DNA of 17,710 nucleotides from a bacterium (lineage in GTDB: Bacteria > Bacillota_I > Bacilli_A > Acholeplasmatales > Acholeplasmataceae). The DNA lies in contig JAAZUY010000006.1 of assembly GCA_018623895.1 (NCBI GenBank), positions 1 through 17,710 of the forward strand. The letters run 5' to 3'. The first letter of the stretch is position 1, and each line of letters begins with the position of its first letter. The translations under genes and the position numbers were made by a program. Positions 15,791 to 17,710 of the stretch are shown here, piece after piece. The notes under the pieces are model-generated. The model was not told where the DNA came from. It saw nothing but the letters and a program-made list of their open reading frames with translations, and made no database searches.

Positions 15791-15857
15791 TTTTCACCTA
15801 TTTTTATAATATACTATTTAGTAATCAATATCTTCTAATTTAAATATGAAAACGGTT

Positions 15858-17018
15858 TTATTTCCTCTTTAAACTAAAATAAGCTAATAATGAAGAAAAT
15901 AAAAGAAGTAAAGCATTAAAATAAAATGAAAAAATAGAACTTTGGTCATACAAATAGCCCCCAAGTATTGGTCCTAAGAACATACCTATACCTATAAAAA
16001 ATTGGCGAATTCCCATCAATTCTCCAACTGTAAAGCCTTCAAATGATGAAATAGTTAGTTGCTCAGTAGGTTGATAAGTAGATTTAGCTAAAATGAAAAA
16101 TAAATATATAGAATATATGAGAACAATAAATGGTGAAAAACTGAATGTCACGATAATTGATATTGCTGAAATAATTAATGATGAAATAAGAAGCTTCATT
16201 TTATTAAATTTTAAGAAATATGGGATGATATAAATAAAGCTAAAAATTGAAAACAAGCCAGTCATCAAAACATAAAAACCTAAATGATTTGGTGAATAAC
16301 CTTGAGATATAAAGTGCACATCTAAAAATTTAGACATGAATGTAAAACTCATCGTAGCTAGCATTAATGAATAAAAGAATAATATCTGATTAGTCTTTAA
16401 TTTAGAAAGGATTTTGTATGAATCTAGCCAAGAATTTTTAATATTCATTTTAAAATTATTCATTGGTGATAAAATTATTTTTAACAAAAGGATGTAAAGT
16501 ATAAGTATAAAAATTTGAACTAAAAAAACATATTGGTAAGTATCAAAATTTAGAGAAGTTTTAAAATAAGATAATAATCCACCTAAATAATATCCTAATG
16601 AGCTGCCAAATATTATTATTCCTCCTAAATAGGATAATACTTTTGGTTTCTCACTATTTGATGAAGACTGTATTAAAAGCGCAGGCATAATAGTTACAAG
16701 AGAGGAAGCACCCAAACCAGCAAAAAATCTCGATAAGACCATTGGAATAACACTCCCAAAGAATCCAAAACCTAGTTGACCAAATATGTATACAACGGAT
16801 CCTAATATCATAAATTTATAAGGATGATCTTTATCTAACAAATATCCCCAAATTGGTGCACCAATAACTATACCTAAACTCATTGCAGCAAAAAAAATAC
16901 CGAAAAGTGAATTCGAAAAACCAAGTTCTGAAATAAAGGACGGTGTTATAGGATGAGCTAGATTAAAAGTAATGCTTTGAAATAATGCTAAAAAAAAGAG
17001 AGAATAAGTCTTTTTCAT
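15858..17018 (-). CDS. MFS transporter, multidrug-exporter (DHA1-like) type
   Basis: Integral membrane secondary transporter with about 12 hydrophobic segments over 386 residues, the standard MFS size. The motif A region, between helices 2 and 3, reads APIWGYLLDKDHPYKFM, a GxLxDr-type loop. Gly-rich helices such as FGSSLGYYLGGLLSYF, and later GMFLGPILGGYLYDQSS, resemble the GPxxGG motif of drug:proton antiporters. The N-terminus (ITPSFISELGFSNSLFG) is also typical of this exporter group. The substrate cannot be told from sequence. The start ATG has AGGT about 9 bases upstream. The gene is divergent from the OsmC gene across a 48-base gap holding a perfect palindrome, and is followed by the EIIA gene, with which it probably forms a two-gene unit. 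Confidence 0.9.
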   Translation of the reverse strand: MKKTYSLFFLALFQSITFNLAHPITPSFISELGFSNSLFGIFFAAMSLGIVIGAPIWGYLLDKDHPYKFMILGSVVYIFGQLGFGFFGSVIPMVLSRFFAGLGASSLVTIMPALLIQSSSNSEKPKVLSYLGGIIIFGSSLGYYLGGLLSYFKTSLNFDTYQYVFLVQIFILILYILLLKIILSPMNNFKMNIKNSWLDSYKILSKLKTNQILFFYSLMLATMSFTFMSKFLDVHFISQGYSPNHLGFYVLMTGLFSIFSFIYIIPYFLKFNKMKLLISSLIISAISIIVTFSFSPFIVLIYSIYLFFILAKSTYQPTEQLTISSFEGFTVGELMGIRQFFIGIGMFLGPILGGYLYDQSSIFSFYFNALLLLFSSLLAYFSLKRK

Positions 17019-17034
17019 TGAAAATTACCTCGCT

Positions 17035-17053
17035 TTATTTTAGCATAAAATAA
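17035..17053. repeat. Perfect 8-3-8 palindrome between divergent MFS and OsmC genes
   Basis: TTATTTTA and TAAAATAA flank GCA in the middle of the 48-base divergent gap. It lies directly beside the ribosome binding sites of both genes, so it could be an operator. Being pure A/T in the arms, it may also be chance in such AT-rich DNA. Confidence 0.45.
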
Positions 17054-17066
17054 GGAGTAAATATAT

Positions 17067-17477
17067 ATGAAAATTTTATATAAATCATTAATTGAAAATG
17101 AAATTGGTGATTATTCTGAAATATATTCAATTAATGGAAAAAAAATAAGATTTAATCCAACACACATAGATCAGGATGGTCATAACCCAGGAGAACTCAT
17201 AGCATTTTCATGGTGTACATGTTTACAAGCAACATTAAAATATGTTTTAAAAACAAAAGGTTATAATGTTTATTCAAAGACTACTGTTGAGTACTTAAAA
17301 TTATACGAGTCAAATGAAAAAAAAGAATTTAGATTTCAGTATAAAGCAATTTTATATATTGATATTTCTGATAAAGATATTAGAAACGATCTTATGATAG
17401 AAGTTCATAATAGATGTCCAGTGTCAAAATTATTAAAAACTGAAAATATAACTATTAATAACAAAAAAGCACATTAA
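17067..17477 (+). CDS. OsmC/Ohr-family peroxiredoxin-like protein
   Basis: Thiol protein family that reduces organic hydroperoxides. The core HNPGELIAFSWCTCLQATL matches the NPEELLxAxxAxC pattern, which places the peroxidatic cysteine at C52 (C50 is an extra neighbour). The second cysteine, C117, sits in the family motif NRCPVSKLL. The length of 136 is typical. It lacks the longer N-terminus of E. coli OsmC and is closer in shape to the generic OsmC-family proteins of Firmicutes. GGAG (17054-17057) is 9 bases before the ATG. It is divergent from the MFS gene and convergent with gcvPB. Its last codons (KAH and stop) form the left arm of the shared terminator. Subfamily (OsmC, Ohr or YhfA-like) and substrate cannot be settled here. 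Confidence 0.88.
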   Translation: MKILYKSLIENEIGDYSEIYSINGKKIRFNPTHIDQDGHNPGELIAFSWCTCLQATLKYVLKTKGYNVYSKTTVEYLKLYESNEKKEFRFQYKAILYIDISDKDIRNDLMIEVHNRCPVSKLLKTENITINNKKAH

Positions 17478-17492
17478 TTTAATGTGCTTTTT
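17464..17492. terminator. Bidirectional terminator shared by the OsmC gene and gcvPB
   Basis: A perfect 13-base-pair inverted repeat (arms 17464-17476 and 17480-17492, 3-base ATT loop) has A5/T5 ends and a GCACATTA core. It works as a terminator on both strands and contains the stop codons of both convergent genes. Confidence 0.9.
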
Positions 17493-17710
17493 AAATAATC
17501 TTTATAAGATAATATTGGATTTCTAGCTGCTCTAACTTCGTCAAGTCTTTTAACAATTGTTCTATGCGGAGCCCTTAGCAATAAATCAGGATTATTTTTT
17601 GCCTCTTTTACTATTTTTTTCATTACCATTATAAATTCATCTAATGTCTCTTTTGATTCAGATTCAGTTGGTTCAATCATCATGGCTTGTTTATATATTA
17701 GAGGAAAGTA
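17474..17710 (-). CDS. gcvPB: Glycine dehydrogenase (decarboxylating) subunit 2, C-terminal end only
   Basis: P-protein of the glycine cleavage system, pyridoxal-phosphate dependent, in the two-subunit form used by many Firmicutes. Only the last 78 residues are in the window. The reading frame stays open to the edge and reads YFPLIYKQAMMIEPTESES before continuing into a helical tail (KETLDEFIMVMKKI, then LLLRAPHRTIVKRLDE). The IEPTESES run is the hallmark of the C-terminus of this subunit. An internal ATG at 17683 is not the start. Its stop overlaps that of the OsmC gene tail to tail, and its final codons form one arm of the terminator hairpin. gcvPA, gcvT and gcvH, if present, lie beyond the window. 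Confidence 0.93.
   Translation of the reverse strand, partial: YFPLIYKQAMMIEPTESESKETLDEFIMVMKKIVKEAKNNPDLLLRAPHRTIVKRLDEVRAARNPILSYKDYLKSTLN

Noticed and set aside
15791..15857. Separate promoter for the EIIA gene on the minus strand (TTGATT with TATTAT or TATAAA)
   Set aside because: The spacings are 11 or 14 bases, outside the usable range. Co-transcription with the MFS gene is simpler.
17474..17683. A complete 69-residue protein starting at the ATG at 17683
   Set aside because: The frame continues upstream to the window edge with conserved GcvPB sequence, so this ATG is internal to a partial gene.
1..17710. Search for CRISPR arrays, tRNA or rRNA genes, insertion sequences, toxin-antitoxin or defence genes
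   Set aside because: No regular repeat array, cloverleaf-like stretch, transposase or defence motif was seen. Gaps are all under about 100 bases and the genes are housekeeping.

Overview
The window is about 17.7 kb of very AT-rich DNA, roughly 27-29% GC in the stretches I counted by hand. It is almost wholly coding, with no intergenic gap above about 100 bases. The gene content points to a Firmicute-derived lineage: DnaB and DnaI primosome proteins, RbgA, YlxM, a full-length PolA and a split glycine dehydrogenase (GcvPB). TGA is used as a stop codon (lepB, rbgA, topA, ylxM, dnaB and dnaI all end in it) and Trp is TGG, so the genetic code is the standard bacterial one. This excludes the UGA-Trp Mycoplasma/Spiroplasma groups. 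A code-11 Mollicute or close relative (Acholeplasma, Izemoplasma or Haloplasma type) or another small low-GC member of the Bacilli fits best. That placement is inference.

Layout. (1) Positions 3-4952, plus strand: an overlapping gene string of an unknown single-pass membrane protein, an FtsK/SpoIIIE motor without membrane segments, signal peptidase I, ribosome-assembly GTPase RbgA and RNase HII. (2) Positions 4997-7389: a good sigma-70-type promoter, topA, a 4-base overlap into ylxM, then a strong hairpin terminator. (3) Positions 7423-15347: a replication, repair and primosome string polA-mutM-coaE-dnaB-dnaI, then thrS with its own extended -10 promoter and a perfect bidirectional terminator. 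The order follows the B. subtilis polA-to-thrS neighbourhood with the intervening genes removed. (4) Positions 15380-17018, minus strand: an MFS exporter-type permease followed by a divergent stand-alone PTS EIIA(Glc)-type protein. (5) Positions 17067-17710: an OsmC-family peroxiredoxin, convergent with the 3' end of gcvPB, which runs off the window. Their stop codons overlap inside one shared hairpin.

The genes are housekeeping: chromosome segregation (FtsK), lagging-strand and RNA-primer processing (PolA, RNase HII), supercoiling (TopA), oxidative base repair (MutM), helicase loading at initiation (DnaB, DnaI), 50S assembly (RbgA), protein export (LepB), CoA synthesis (CoaE) and Thr-tRNA charging (ThrS). 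I see no mobile elements, CRISPR array, RNA genes or defence system, and no clear undescribed system. The most notable features are an FtsK without a membrane domain whose motor region is about 37% GC against 28-30% in its own flanks, a DnaI that has lost its N-terminal zinc site, and an unknown membrane protein translationally coupled to ftsK.
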